Assembly: GCF_018381315.1 (NCBI RefSeq)
Contig: NZ_JAGZSD010000024.1
Location: forward strand, 1-48,882
Source of the DNA: Anaerostipes sp.
GTDB taxonomy: Bacteria > Bacillota > Clostridia > Lachnospirales > Lachnospiraceae
Length of the DNA stretch: 48,882 bases
Direction of reading: 5' to 3'
Made by a program: the position numbers and the translations under genes. The notes under the pieces are model-generated. The model was not told the DNA's origin. It did no database searches and saw only the letters and a program-made list of their open reading frames with translations. Below are positions 9,933-17,548 of this stretch, piece after piece (positions within the stretch are counted from its first letter, which is position 1; every line of letters begins with the position of its first letter).

Positions 9933-12776
9933 TTACCTGCTGGAATATTTTTTTCTTGCCGACTGCACAAGGACTCCTCCTGCACAGGCAGCTGCAAATA
10001 GTCCCAGCATTTTTTTCCATCCGGCAGTGTCACTGGTTTTTGGTGCTCTGTTATTATAGCTGCCGCCGGTTCCATCCACTTCGTCCGGTTCCTGGAAATT
10101 CCAATTAGGCAGTTTTTCAGTTTTCTTTTTCTTTGTACCGCCCTTTTTCAAATCCGTCTTTTTTTCATCCTCCTGGCTGGCTGTACTATTCTGCTTTTTC
10201 CACTTTGCGTATAAATTTATATCTTCATGGACCGGTGTACTGAAATCCCATAATCTTTCTTTTCCGTCTTCTCCGGTATAGTACCAGCCTTCAAATACAA
10301 ATCCTTCTTTTTCCGGGTCATCTGGTCTTAACACGCAGCCGCCGCCCTCTATATTCTGCGGCTTTGGTGTATTATCCCCGCCTTTGGAGTCAAAAGAAAC
10401 CTTATGGGTGCCGGTAAGAGTAATTTTTACTACCGCCTTCGTTCCGTCTTTTAAAGAAAATGTCATATCAAAGGTTCCGGTTTTTCCAGCTTTCTTCACC
10501 TTATTGACCGCTTCCAGCTGTTTTGGGTCCGGCGTTGGCAGGACGTTGTCTCCATTTTTGTCTTTACCCTCCGCTCTGCACAATTCTCTGATCTCATCTT
10601 CTGTAAATGCAGTTCCGCCGGTTTTTGAGGTTCCGTTATCGGCTCCGATAGACGAGGACGGCTGGTCCGGATGGTACTTTTCTGTATCTGTTCCCTCCTG
10701 ACGAAGCATAACTCTTACCGTAACTTCCGTCCCCGAGGGAGTCTTAAAAGTCAAAGGAAAGCCTCCTGTCTCACCTGCTGTCTTCGCATTATTCACAGCT
10801 TTTACCTGTGCCTCATCTAAAAAAACAATCTGTTCTCGCGAAATCTCATTTCCATCCTTGTCTACAGCTTTTACATAGGCTAACTCTTTCAGCTGATCTT
10901 TTGTAAAACCGCTCCCTCCGGTTTTACTGATAATATTTTTAGCCTTAATCCGTTCCCCTGAATCGGAATCCTCGGCAATACTGTCATATTCACCAGTCAG
11001 GCTTACGGTTACTGTTACCGTCCCTCCGTCAGGAGCCCTGAAAGTCAGTTCAAACTCACCGGATTTTCCTGCTGTTTTTGCCTGATTGATTTTGTCCAGC
11101 TGTTCACTGTCCACGATAAAATCTTTGAGATCAATATTATTTCCATCCTGATCTTTGGCCTTCAGTTGTCCATACTCCTTTACCTGCTCTTCTGTAAATT
11201 CACTTCCGCCTGTTTCTTTCTTAAAGTTATTGGCTCCTATCAAACTATCCGGATGGTCAGGATCAAGCTTTTCCGCATCTGAACCATCATCTCTGAGTGA
11301 AACAATCACAGTTGCCTTTGTTCCGCCCGGTGTAGTAAAAGTCAATGAATAGTCCCCGGTTCTCCCGTTAATCTTTGCGTCATTGATTGCCTCCAGTTCT
11401 TCTGGATCAGCAAATGTCAGCAGATCCACGGAGAAATTTTGTCCGTCTGCCTGCTTTCCCGTGATTTTTGTTAATTGTTTCATCTGGTCTTTGGTAAATC
11501 CGTTTCCTCCTGTTTTACTGATTACATGATTGCCCCCAATCTGCTCCTTGGTGTCCTTATCGATCCCGTTCGCATCTCTGAAAGGGCCAAAATAAACCTG
11601 TGTATAAAACTTTTCTACCCTGATATTTGTTTCTTTCTGAAATGGAGTCCCGTCCATAAAAGTATAATTTGTCAGTGAGACACCATCCTGAATATATCCC
11701 TGATATTTTTCATCCGGTACTGCTGTTACATTGGAAACCTTGTCTGTGCCTCCGCCGGATCCGATCCCCGGCATATTGGTCGTGGAATCCCCGATTGCAG
11801 TCACAACAGTGTCTCCTCCGCTGATTTTAATGTTGCATGTGATCATGCTGCCCAGCCCGGATACAGTCTGAGAGGCACCAATCCCCGGAGCATACCTTCC
11901 TCCCTCAGCCTTGATTGTACCATTTGTAATATATATTCCGTCCACCTTATTCCCGATTCCGGAACCAATGCCGGAACAATAATCATTTCCTTTTGCTGTT
12001 ATGATTCCTCCGGAAATACTGATGTTCTTTGTATATGTTCCTGAATCCCCTTCTGACCTGCATGCAGATCCTATGCCCGGACTGTGTTTTCCTGCAAGCG
12101 CATCAATAATTCCTCCTTTTATGTATAAATTGCTAAAACCGGAATCCGCCGATTTATTTGCATTTCTAAAACTGCTCCCGATCCCTCCGGCATGATACAG
12201 TCCTGAATTCCCCTGTGCCAGCAGTGAACCGCATGTTTCTTTACTGCATTTATGACCTGCCTCATCTGCATGTTCACACTGGATAGTCAGCACACCATCC
12301 ATTCCATCTTTTGTTACCGCATTTCCGGTTGCTTCACTCCACACATCACCTGATGTCCCTGCATTGCTTTTCAGTTCATTATGGCCGGTCAGTGTGATCG
12401 TTACATCCGCATGGGAAACATTGAGGCAGTCCAAATTTGTTGTATTGCATGTGATATCCACACCGTCTAATGTAAGATCTGTTTTTACACCTTTTTCCAC
12501 TGTTATATTATAACTGGACGTTGTTCCAATAATCCTGTATCCTGCCGGATTTAATTTTGTTTCATCTTCTGACAGTCCCCCTCCCTGTGCCCCCGTAGTT
12601 TTAATCCGTATGTTCCCCTTGCTGACATCCAAAACAGTCTGTGCTTCGTCTGTGTCTTTCGTACCCCGTGTACTGCTGCTGTTCCCAGGATTTTTTGCAA
12701 GCACATATCCCTGTCCTGTAAGTATGCACACAAACAGCATAAATGGCAGCACTCTGCTGTGTAAAAATTTCTGCAT
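9933..12776 (-). CDS. P4: surface protein without G tract, constitutively in frame
   Basis: 947 residues in one continuous frame. The start at 12776 follows AAGGAGGGAG and encodes a distinct signal peptide (MQKFLHSRVLPFMLFVCIL...YVLA). Instead of the G run there is a short NSSSTRGTKDTDEAQT linker leading into the family motif TVLDVSKGNIRIKTTGAQGG. The rest follows the family: beta-helix with the CSKETCGSL cysteines and GDTVVTAIGD, four Ig-like repeats, InlB-type repeat, charged linker. The sorting motif is PKTSD rather than AKTGD, followed by a hydrophobic span and ARKKYSSR. It lies between the two sigma genes and shares the family promoter, so it is probably the always-ON member when the sigma factor is active. 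Confidence 0.93.
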   Translation of the reverse strand: MQKFLHSRVLPFMLFVCILTGQGYVLAKNPGNSSSTRGTKDTDEAQTVLDVSKGNIRIKTTGAQGGGLSEDETKLNPAGYRIIGTTSSYNITVEKGVKTDLTLDGVDITCNTTNLDCLNVSHADVTITLTGHNELKSNAGTSGDVWSEATGNAVTKDGMDGVLTIQCEHADEAGHKCSKETCGSLLAQGNSGLYHAGGIGSSFRNANKSADSGFSNLYIKGGIIDALAGKHSPGIGSACRSEGDSGTYTKNISISGGIITAKGNDYCSGIGSGIGNKVDGIYITNGTIKAEGGRYAPGIGASQTVSGLGSMITCNIKISGGDTVVTAIGDSTTNMPGIGSGGGTDKVSNVTAVPDEKYQGYIQDGVSLTNYTFMDGTPFQKETNIRVEKFYTQVYFGPFRDANGIDKDTKEQIGGNHVISKTGGNGFTKDQMKQLTKITGKQADGQNFSVDLLTFADPEELEAINDAKINGRTGDYSLTFTTPGGTKATVIVSLRDDGSDAEKLDPDHPDSLIGANNFKKETGGSEFTEEQVKEYGQLKAKDQDGNNIDLKDFIVDSEQLDKINQAKTAGKSGEFELTFRAPDGGTVTVTVSLTGEYDSIAEDSDSGERIKAKNIISKTGGSGFTKDQLKELAYVKAVDKDGNEISREQIVFLDEAQVKAVNNAKTAGETGGFPLTFKTPSGTEVTVRVMLRQEGTDTEKYHPDQPSSSIGADNGTSKTGGTAFTEDEIRELCRAEGKDKNGDNVLPTPDPKQLEAVNKVKKAGKTGTFDMTFSLKDGTKAVVKITLTGTHKVSFDSKGGDNTPKPQNIEGGGCVLRPDDPEKEGFVFEGWYYTGEDGKERLWDFSTPVHEDINLYAKWKKQNSTASQEDEKKTDLKKGGTKKKKTEKLPNWNFQEPDEVDGTGGSYNNRAPKTSDTAGWKKMLGLFAAACAGGVLVQSARKKYSSR

Positions 12777-12827
12777 CGCTGATCTCCCTCCTTGGCAGTT
12801 TTATACCAGTTCCAGTGTATAATTAGT

Positions 12828-12859
12828 TATTAAGAAGTAGCCCGGAATTAAATGGTTAG
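12828..12859 (-). promoter_or_regulatory. Family promoter of P4
   Basis: CTAACC (12854-12859 complement), 20-base spacer, TTAATA (12828-12833 complement). The leader inverted repeat found in the other copies is absent. Confidence 0.65.
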
Positions 12860-12874
12860 ATGTCAATTCAAGAA

Positions 12875-13010
12875 AGAATCCCGCAGGTGGGATTCTCCGC
12901 CTGCGGCGAGTCGCTTTAGCGACACGATTCCTTATCGCCGCAGTGCGATCCCCGCGGAGCGTTTTTTATTCCATAGGAAGGTTCGGAGAACTTTCCTATG
13001 GAATAAAAAA
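12875..13010. repeat. Structured intergenic element with nested hairpins
   Basis: Noncoding DNA between P4 and sigma gene 2. Nested pairings: CTCCGC (12895-12900) with GCGGAG (12954-12959); CTGCGGCGA (12901-12909) with TCGCCGCAG (12935-12943), perfect 9 bp; inner hairpin GTCGC-TTTA-GCGAC (12910-12923). A competing perfect hairpin AGAATCCC / GGGATTCT occupies 12875-12896. Next is a 23-bp stem (12962-12984 with 12988-13010; one G-T pair, loop GGA) ending in TTTTTT/AAAAAA on both sides. GC-rich and unlike its surroundings. It could be a mobile intergenic repeat, a structured RNA or a double terminator. Confidence 0.6.
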
Positions 13011-13036
13011 AGAATCTGGGCTCTGGCCCAGATTCT
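13011..13036 (-). terminator. Terminator after sigma gene 2
   Basis: Perfect 11-bp arms AGAATCTGGGC / GCCCAGATTCT followed on the minus strand by TTTTTTT. Confidence 0.85.
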
Positions 13037-13057
13037 GCTGCTTGTTGATATTTCATT

Positions 13058-14164
13058 TTATTTATCTTTATAAAACCGGATAATCTTTGTATTTCCGGCT
13101 GTGTCCGTCAAATATAAATTAAAATCTTTTTCTTTTGCAGAAAAATAAAGAATTCTCTGATCCTGTCTGTACTCAAGGACTTGGATATTCTTTCCCGATG
13201 CAGTTTCCGCATATGCTTTTGTAAGATCAACATTTTGATCCACGTATACTGCAAGACGTTTTGTTTTATTTTCAATCTTTATTTTATTTACAAAAGCTTT
13301 TGGCGGCTTTTTCTTGATCGGTTTTTCCGATACCGGGATCTTAATTCCCTTGAGCTGTCCGGTTTCAAGATGTACAGGAGGGAGCACCATTGGTTCAAAG
13401 CTATGTGCCGGCAGCTGCTCCGGTCTCAGAAAAATAAACAAAGCAGCCCCTATTCCTGCTGCTGTCGCTGCTCCGGCGATTACTTTTTTCAGTACCACAG
13501 TCCCTTTTTCAGCCTTTCGGGATGCCGGGATCATACTTCTGAGCAGCGGGTAAACAGAGAAAAAACCAAATCCTCTGATATTTAACGCTTCTCTGTCTTC
13601 TTTGGGCAGTGATTCAATCTGCTTTTTCAGGTTTTTTCGGGCATGGAATAACAAATTTTTTACCGCATTGACACTGCAGTCCAAAATCTCAGCCACCTCT
13701 GACATTTTAAGCTGCTCCAGCGCATTTAAGATTAAAGCGGCCTTCTGTTTCTCCGGCAGCTGCCTGATACAGTCATACAGCAGGCGGTTCTTCTCATCCT
13801 CCAGCACAGCTTCCAAAGGCTCATGCTCTCTTTCCGCAATGCTTTTGATAAATTCTATATTTTCATCTCCAATATTTGAAGTCTTGTGCACTCTTGTCTC
13901 TTTAACACAGGAATGATAGGTGATCTGCTTCAGCCATGCATAAAATGCCATATTGTCTTTCAAGGATGGAAGGTATCTGTAGACATCCATGTAAATATCC
14001 TGGATAATATCTTCTGCCTCGCTCCGGCTGCCGCAGAAATTCATTACAAACCGTCTTGTCAGCTCATAAGTACTGTGATACAGGTATTCAAATGCTTCTT
14101 CGTCTCCCTGCTTGGCCTTCTCCACAAATGGGCACAATTTCTCATAAATATTTTCATTCTTCAT
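13058..14164 (-). CDS. Membrane-tethered ECF-type sigma factor (copy 2)
   Basis: 368 residues, same architecture as the copy at 8684-9793: sigma region 2 (IIQDIYMDVYRYLPSL, 53-68), region 4 with the near-identical block VNAVKNLLFHARKNLKKQIE (about 165-184), an RGFGFFSVYPLLRS stretch, a hydrophobic span at about 223-246, and a C-terminal extracytoplasmic domain ending LYLTDTAGNTKIIRF. The sigma half is better conserved between the two copies than the outer half, which suggests similar promoters but different signals (inference). It starts at 14164 after GGAGAATAAGAGAG, is divergent from the lipid kinase, and is transcribed towards P4. It could also regulate genes outside the window. Confidence 0.9.
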   Translation of the reverse strand: MKNENIYEKLCPFVEKAKQGDEEAFEYLYHSTYELTRRFVMNFCGSRSEAEDIIQDIYMDVYRYLPSLKDNMAFYAWLKQITYHSCVKETRVHKTSNIGDENIEFIKSIAEREHEPLEAVLEDEKNRLLYDCIRQLPEKQKAALILNALEQLKMSEVAEILDCSVNAVKNLLFHARKNLKKQIESLPKEDREALNIRGFGFFSVYPLLRSMIPASRKAEKGTVVLKKVIAGAATAAGIGAALFIFLRPEQLPAHSFEPMVLPPVHLETGQLKGIKIPVSEKPIKKKPPKAFVNKIKIENKTKRLAVYVDQNVDLTKAYAETASGKNIQVLEYRQDQRILYFSAKEKDFNLYLTDTAGNTKIIRFYKDK

Positions 14165-14196
14165 CTCTCTTATTCTCCCGACACCTTTCTGACGTT

Positions 14197-14225
14197 ATCA
14201 TAAATGAGTTGTTCGCAAAACGCAA
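14197..14225 (-). promoter_or_regulatory. Sigma-A-type promoter of sigma gene 2
   Basis: TTGCGT (14220-14225 complement), 17-base spacer, TATGAT (14197-14202 complement). No CTAAC box. Confidence 0.5.
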
Positions 14226-14259
14226 CAGGAAATAATTGTAATACTCCTTGCTTTTCACA

Positions 14260-14288
14260 TTGTAACTCCAACTTTTCTATGATAGAAT
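14260..14288 (+). promoter_or_regulatory. Sigma-A promoter of the lipid kinase gene
   Basis: TTGTAA (14260-14265), 17-base spacer, TAGAAT (14283-14288). The start codon lies 55 bases downstream of the -10 box, after AAGGAGGAA. Confidence 0.7.
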
Positions 14289-14343
14289 CTAGGTAAATAA
14301 ACCGCTGCAGCACATCTGCAGATAAATCAGCAAGGAGGAACCC

Positions 14344-15261
14344 ATGAAAGCCTTATTTATCATCAACCCCTCGTCCGGGAAACAAAATATAGAAGCAACA
14401 CTGCAGGAAATCATGTCCACCCTAATCTTAAAACAGATTACATCATCCATTGATGTTTTTTATACAAAGAAAAAAGATGATGCAAAATACCGTGCCGCAG
14501 AACTGAAGCCGGGAGAATATGATTACGTTGTTTCTGTCGGCGGAGACGGAACACTGAATGAAGTTTCCAATGGACTTGTAACCAGCGGGAGCAATATCCC
14601 TCTTGCCATCATTTCCGCAGGGACAGTCAATGACTTTGCCACTTACATGAATCTTCCCCAGTCAGCACAGGAATTCTGCAGCATGATAAAGAATTTCCAG
14701 ACAAAAAAAGTGGATATAGGCAAGGTCAATGATGAATACTTCATCAATGTGCTGGCAGGCGGCCTGCTCACAGATATCGCATATAAAGTGCCGAAAGACA
14801 AGAAAGCGGTCCTTGGAAAAATGGCCTACTATCTGGAAGGCATCAAGGAACTGCCAAAACAGTTTTCCAAGAATATGGTGCTCAAATATACAAGCAATGA
14901 GTTCTCTGACACTACAGAAACCATGGTTTTTTTGGTTGCCAACTCTAAAAGTGTGGGCGGTTTTCCTACGGCGGCACCTCTTGCCTCTGTATCAGACGGT
15001 TATCTGGACGTACTGATTCTCAAAAAGATCGAATTTTTAACAACCCCGGACCTGATTGTGAAATGGCTCCAGGGCAGCCACCAGAACCACCCGTCCATTG
15101 AATATTTTCAGACGAAAGAAATATTCATTGAACAGGCTTCCACAGACAGTGAGATCGCCATTGACTACGACGGCGAGATACTAAGCGAAGGACTCCCGGT
15201 CAGGATTTCCATTGTACCCGAAGCATTAAATATCCTCGTTCAGAGACAGGACCCTCAGTAA
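14344..15261 (+). CDS. Diacylglycerol/lipid kinase, YegS/BmrU type
   Basis: 305 residues, the usual length for this family. It has the N-terminal NPSSGK nucleotide-binding turn (8-13) and the signature GGDGTLNEV at 66-74, then LAIISAGTVNDFA, characteristic of the DAGK catalytic fold. Expected to phosphorylate diacylglycerol or a related membrane lipid at the cytoplasmic face, recycling diacylglycerol from lipoteichoic acid or membrane turnover. The start is set by AAGGAGG eight bases upstream. Single-gene unit with its own promoter and terminator, divergent from the sigma gene. Exact lipid substrate cannot be told from sequence. Confidence 0.92.
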   Translation: MKALFIINPSSGKQNIEATLQEIMSTLILKQITSSIDVFYTKKKDDAKYRAAELKPGEYDYVVSVGGDGTLNEVSNGLVTSGSNIPLAIISAGTVNDFATYMNLPQSAQEFCSMIKNFQTKKVDIGKVNDEYFINVLAGGLLTDIAYKVPKDKKAVLGKMAYYLEGIKELPKQFSKNMVLKYTSNEFSDTTETMVFLVANSKSVGGFPTAAPLASVSDGYLDVLILKKIEFLTTPDLIVKWLQGSHQNHPSIEYFQTKEIFIEQASTDSEIAIDYDGEILSEGLPVRISIVPEALNILVQRQDPQ

Positions 15262-15277
15262 TCACACATATTCCAGA

Positions 15278-15304
15278 CAGACGGTTTAAACCCGTCTGTT
15301 TTTT
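15278..15304 (+). terminator. Terminator after lipid kinase
   Basis: CAGACGG / CCGTCTG stem followed by a T run at 15299-15304. Confidence 0.85.
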
Positions 15305-15314
15305 ATTTCATACA

Positions 15315-15343
15315 CCAATTATTTGACTTAGTCAACTAATTGG
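15315..15343. promoter_or_regulatory. Operator 1 of the MarR-type regulator
   Basis: A 29-base dyad with 13-base arms around TTA, matching at 12 of 13 positions. The core is TTGAC-TTA-GTCAA. It overlaps the -35 box of the regulator's promoter, so autorepression is likely. Confidence 0.7.
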
Positions 15344-15351
15344 CGTATACT
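15323..15351 (+). promoter_or_regulatory. Sigma-A promoter of the MarR-type gene
   Basis: TTGACT (15323-15328), 17-base spacer, TATACT (15346-15351). Confidence 0.75.
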
Positions 15352-15365
15352 TGACTTTATCAAGT
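15349..15365. promoter_or_regulatory. Operator 2 of the MarR-type regulator
   Basis: ACTTGA-CTTTA-TCAAGT, perfect 6-bp arms with the same TTGAC core as operator 1. It covers the likely transcription start. Confidence 0.6.
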
Positions 15366-15383
15366 AATAGGAGGCGGCAATCC

Positions 15384-16340
15384 ATGACAGATTCTTTTGC
15401 ATTTTATATTTCAGCACTTAGAAAGCAGTTTACTCAATATTGCTCTGAAAGGCTTTCAGAGATTCATGTAACTTACGGCCAGCTGTTTATTCTTATTTTT
15501 GTGGGGAAGAAAGGAAGGTGTTCGCCTAAAGAAATATCCCTTGCATTAAAATTGGATGCCGGCCATCTTAACAGGACTCTTTCTAAACTCACGGCCAATG
15601 GCCTGCTTGAACAAAAGAAAAATGAAAAAGATAAAAGGGCTAATATTATAAGTTTAACTTCCAAAGGCAGACAGGCGTTTAAAATGAGCCATGATCTATT
15701 TGACGATTGGGACAGGCTTGTATTGGATTCTCTTACAGACAGTGAGAAACAGAATCTAATGCAGCTGATGCAGAAAATAGGAGGTTTCAGCATGAAAAAA
15801 TTAAATAGTTTTATAAACATGTTAACAGGCAGATTTAATAACTCCGAACAATATGAAAGCATGAAAAAGAACGGCATAAAGTTTCCTTTTGCTGAACATG
15901 TCAATACGGTATGCAACGATAAAATCACGCATCTGCCGCCTGATTTCCATGGTGTTTTCATGTTAGAAGAAAGTTATTACACATCCGATGAAAAAACACA
16001 TGCATCTCCTCATTTATTTTTATTCACAGAGGAACCTGACGGTATTAAATTAACTTCCTATGAGACTCCTGATGAATATAATAAAGACACTTTCACTTAC
16101 GAAAATATATCCGGTATCAATTTTGATGATTTAAAGCCATCAGAAAAATTTACGCCTGCTCTGTATGTCCAAAAGGATGGTATCTGGGAGGGCGGCAGCA
16201 CGAGTATGTTTTCCCCTGTACTGAAATTCACTTTATTTGAACGTTTTTCAGAAGAATGTCTGGAAGTGTCTGAGACTATGGAAATGAACGGGAAGAGAAC
16301 CTTTGGCTATGATGAGCCAATCATCTATAAAAGAATTTAG
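15384..16340 (+). CDS. MarR-family regulator fused to a CpeT-like C-terminal domain
   Basis: 318 residues from the ATG at 15384, chosen over an upstream TTG because AGGAGG lies just before it and the TTG falls inside the promoter. Residues 1-135 are a winged-helix MarR domain (FVGKKGRCSPKEISLAL, LDAGHLNRTLSKLTANGLLE, KDKRANIISLTSKG). Residues about 137-318 form a separate domain (LTGRFNNSEQYESM, then FMLEESYY, ending TFGYDEPIIYKR) whose layout recalls CpeT/CpcT-like proteins; that resemblance is tentative. Met137 (15792) has a perfect AGGAGG seven bases upstream, in frame, so the C-terminal domain may also be made alone. Two dyads in the promoter point to autoregulation. Confidence 0.85.
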   Translation: MTDSFAFYISALRKQFTQYCSERLSEIHVTYGQLFILIFVGKKGRCSPKEISLALKLDAGHLNRTLSKLTANGLLEQKKNEKDKRANIISLTSKGRQAFKMSHDLFDDWDRLVLDSLTDSEKQNLMQLMQKIGGFSMKKLNSFINMLTGRFNNSEQYESMKKNGIKFPFAEHVNTVCNDKITHLPPDFHGVFMLEESYYTSDEKTHASPHLFLFTEEPDGIKLTSYETPDEYNKDTFTYENISGINFDDLKPSEKFTPALYVQKDGIWEGGSTSMFSPVLKFTLFERFSEECLEVSETMEMNGKRTFGYDEPIIYKRI

Positions 16341-16356
16341 TACCCACTCAAACATA

Positions 16357-16393
16357 AAAACGCAGGAAAACCAATAAGTTTTTCCTGCGTTTT
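16357..16393. terminator. Bidirectional terminator between MarR-type gene and carboxypeptidase
   Basis: AAAACGCAGGAAAA / TTTTCCTGCGTTTT, 14-bp arms between convergent genes, with A and T runs suiting both directions. Confidence 0.88.
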
Positions 16394-16413
16394 AAAATAT
16401 CTGTATAAGTACT

Positions 16414-17538
16414 TTAATAACTGATCTTAATAGATCCTAAATCTTCTGCTCCATAAGAAGCAAAAATTTTATCATCCTTAGTATACACCTTCAGTTCAGC
16501 CGGGTTTTGATTTTTGGTCAGAAGGACAGAAAAGTCATTTAATCTGCCGCCCAGAGGAAGCTGGTACGGAGACAGTCTGCACGCCATCTCGGTAACCGGA
16601 TTATCCTGTGTCTCAGCAAGATCACAGTTTAAACCTGCAAAAGGTGCTACGGATTTATAGTTCTTAAAACCATAGTCAAACAATTTGATCGTATCCCGGT
16701 ACAGTTCATAGCCGTTTCCCCTGAGAATAACAGAAATCAGCTCTGTATCTCCGCGTTTTGCAAAAGTCACCAGGGTACCGCCGGCTCTGGTAGTATATCC
16801 GGTCTTTCCTCCCTCCACACCTTTGTATAAAAACATGGTCTGTTTTACCATCTTGTGGTGGTTCCACAGTTCTCTTCCCTTCTTTTCTTTATTCGTCCCT
16901 GACATAAAGTAATGAGAAGAACATGCGATCTTACGAAACATTGGGTTCTCAAGTGCCGCCTTGGTAATCAGCGCCATATCCCTGGCTGTCACATAGTGCT
17001 TGTCATTGTGAAGACCGTTTGGATTCATAAAATGAGATCCTTTGCATCCGATCTCTTTTGCTTTTTTGTTCATCAGTGCAGCAAACTTTTTGATGCTTCC
17101 GCTTGTATGCTCTGCCACTCCATTGCATGCTTCATTGGCAGATTCCAGCATGATGCCGTATAAAACATCGATCAGAGGTATTTCTTCCCCGGCCTTAATG
17201 CCGATATGCGTGCTTCCGGGCTCAATGCTGTTGACTGCATAGCTGGAGAACTTCACCGTAGAATACAGATCGTCGTTGTTTTCTAAAGCCACTAAAGTCG
17301 TAAGAATCTTGGTGATGCTGGCAGGATAGCTTCTCTTATCAATATTTTTTGAATAAAGGATCTTGCCGGTCTTGGCATCCATCAGTATTCCGCATACTCC
17401 GTTGATGGAAGGCTTGTCCGCTTTCGTATCTTCCTTTGTGGCAAGTCCCCTTTCTGCGGCCTTGGCAGGCACTGTCCCTGTGCTGATCAGAACTATTGCA
17501 GCAAGCGTCACCAGTAATCGTTTCGTAAATTTTTTCAT
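16414..17538 (-). CDS. D-alanyl-D-alanine carboxypeptidase (peptidase S11)
   Basis: 374 residues with signal peptide (MKKFTKRLLVTLAAIVLIS...AKA). All three penicillin-binding motifs are present: SITK (74-77, catalytic Ser74), SAN (133-135) and KTG (245-247). It trims the terminal D-Ala from peptidoglycan stem peptides outside the membrane, controlling cross-linking. The sequence ends shortly after the PBP5-type C-terminal domain with no clear amphipathic anchor helix visible. Last gene of a four-gene operon; the upstream gene's TGA stop lies in this gene's AGG ribosome site, suggesting translational coupling. Confidence 0.93.
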   Translation of the reverse strand: MKKFTKRLLVTLAAIVLISTGTVPAKAAERGLATKEDTKADKPSINGVCGILMDAKTGKILYSKNIDKRSYPASITKILTTLVALENNDDLYSTVKFSSYAVNSIEPGSTHIGIKAGEEIPLIDVLYGIMLESANEACNGVAEHTSGSIKKFAALMNKKAKEIGCKGSHFMNPNGLHNDKHYVTARDMALITKAALENPMFRKIACSSHYFMSGTNKEKKGRELWNHHKMVKQTMFLYKGVEGGKTGYTTRAGGTLVTFAKRGDTELISVILRGNGYELYRDTIKLFDYGFKNYKSVAPFAGLNCDLAETQDNPVTEMACRLSPYQLPLGGRLNDFSVLLTKNQNPAELKVYTKDDKIFASYGAEDLGSIKISY

Positions 17539-17548
17539 ATGTTTTTCC

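Noticed and set aside
9902..9942. Inverted repeat CAGCAGGT / ACCTGCTG at the P4 stop as terminator
   Set aside because: Long unstructured loop and no following U run; transcription might continue into sigma gene 1, but this cannot be settled from sequence.
15351..15383. Upstream TTG start for the MarR-type gene
   Set aside because: The first base overlaps the -10 box and the codons include the AGGAGG of the ATG at 15384.
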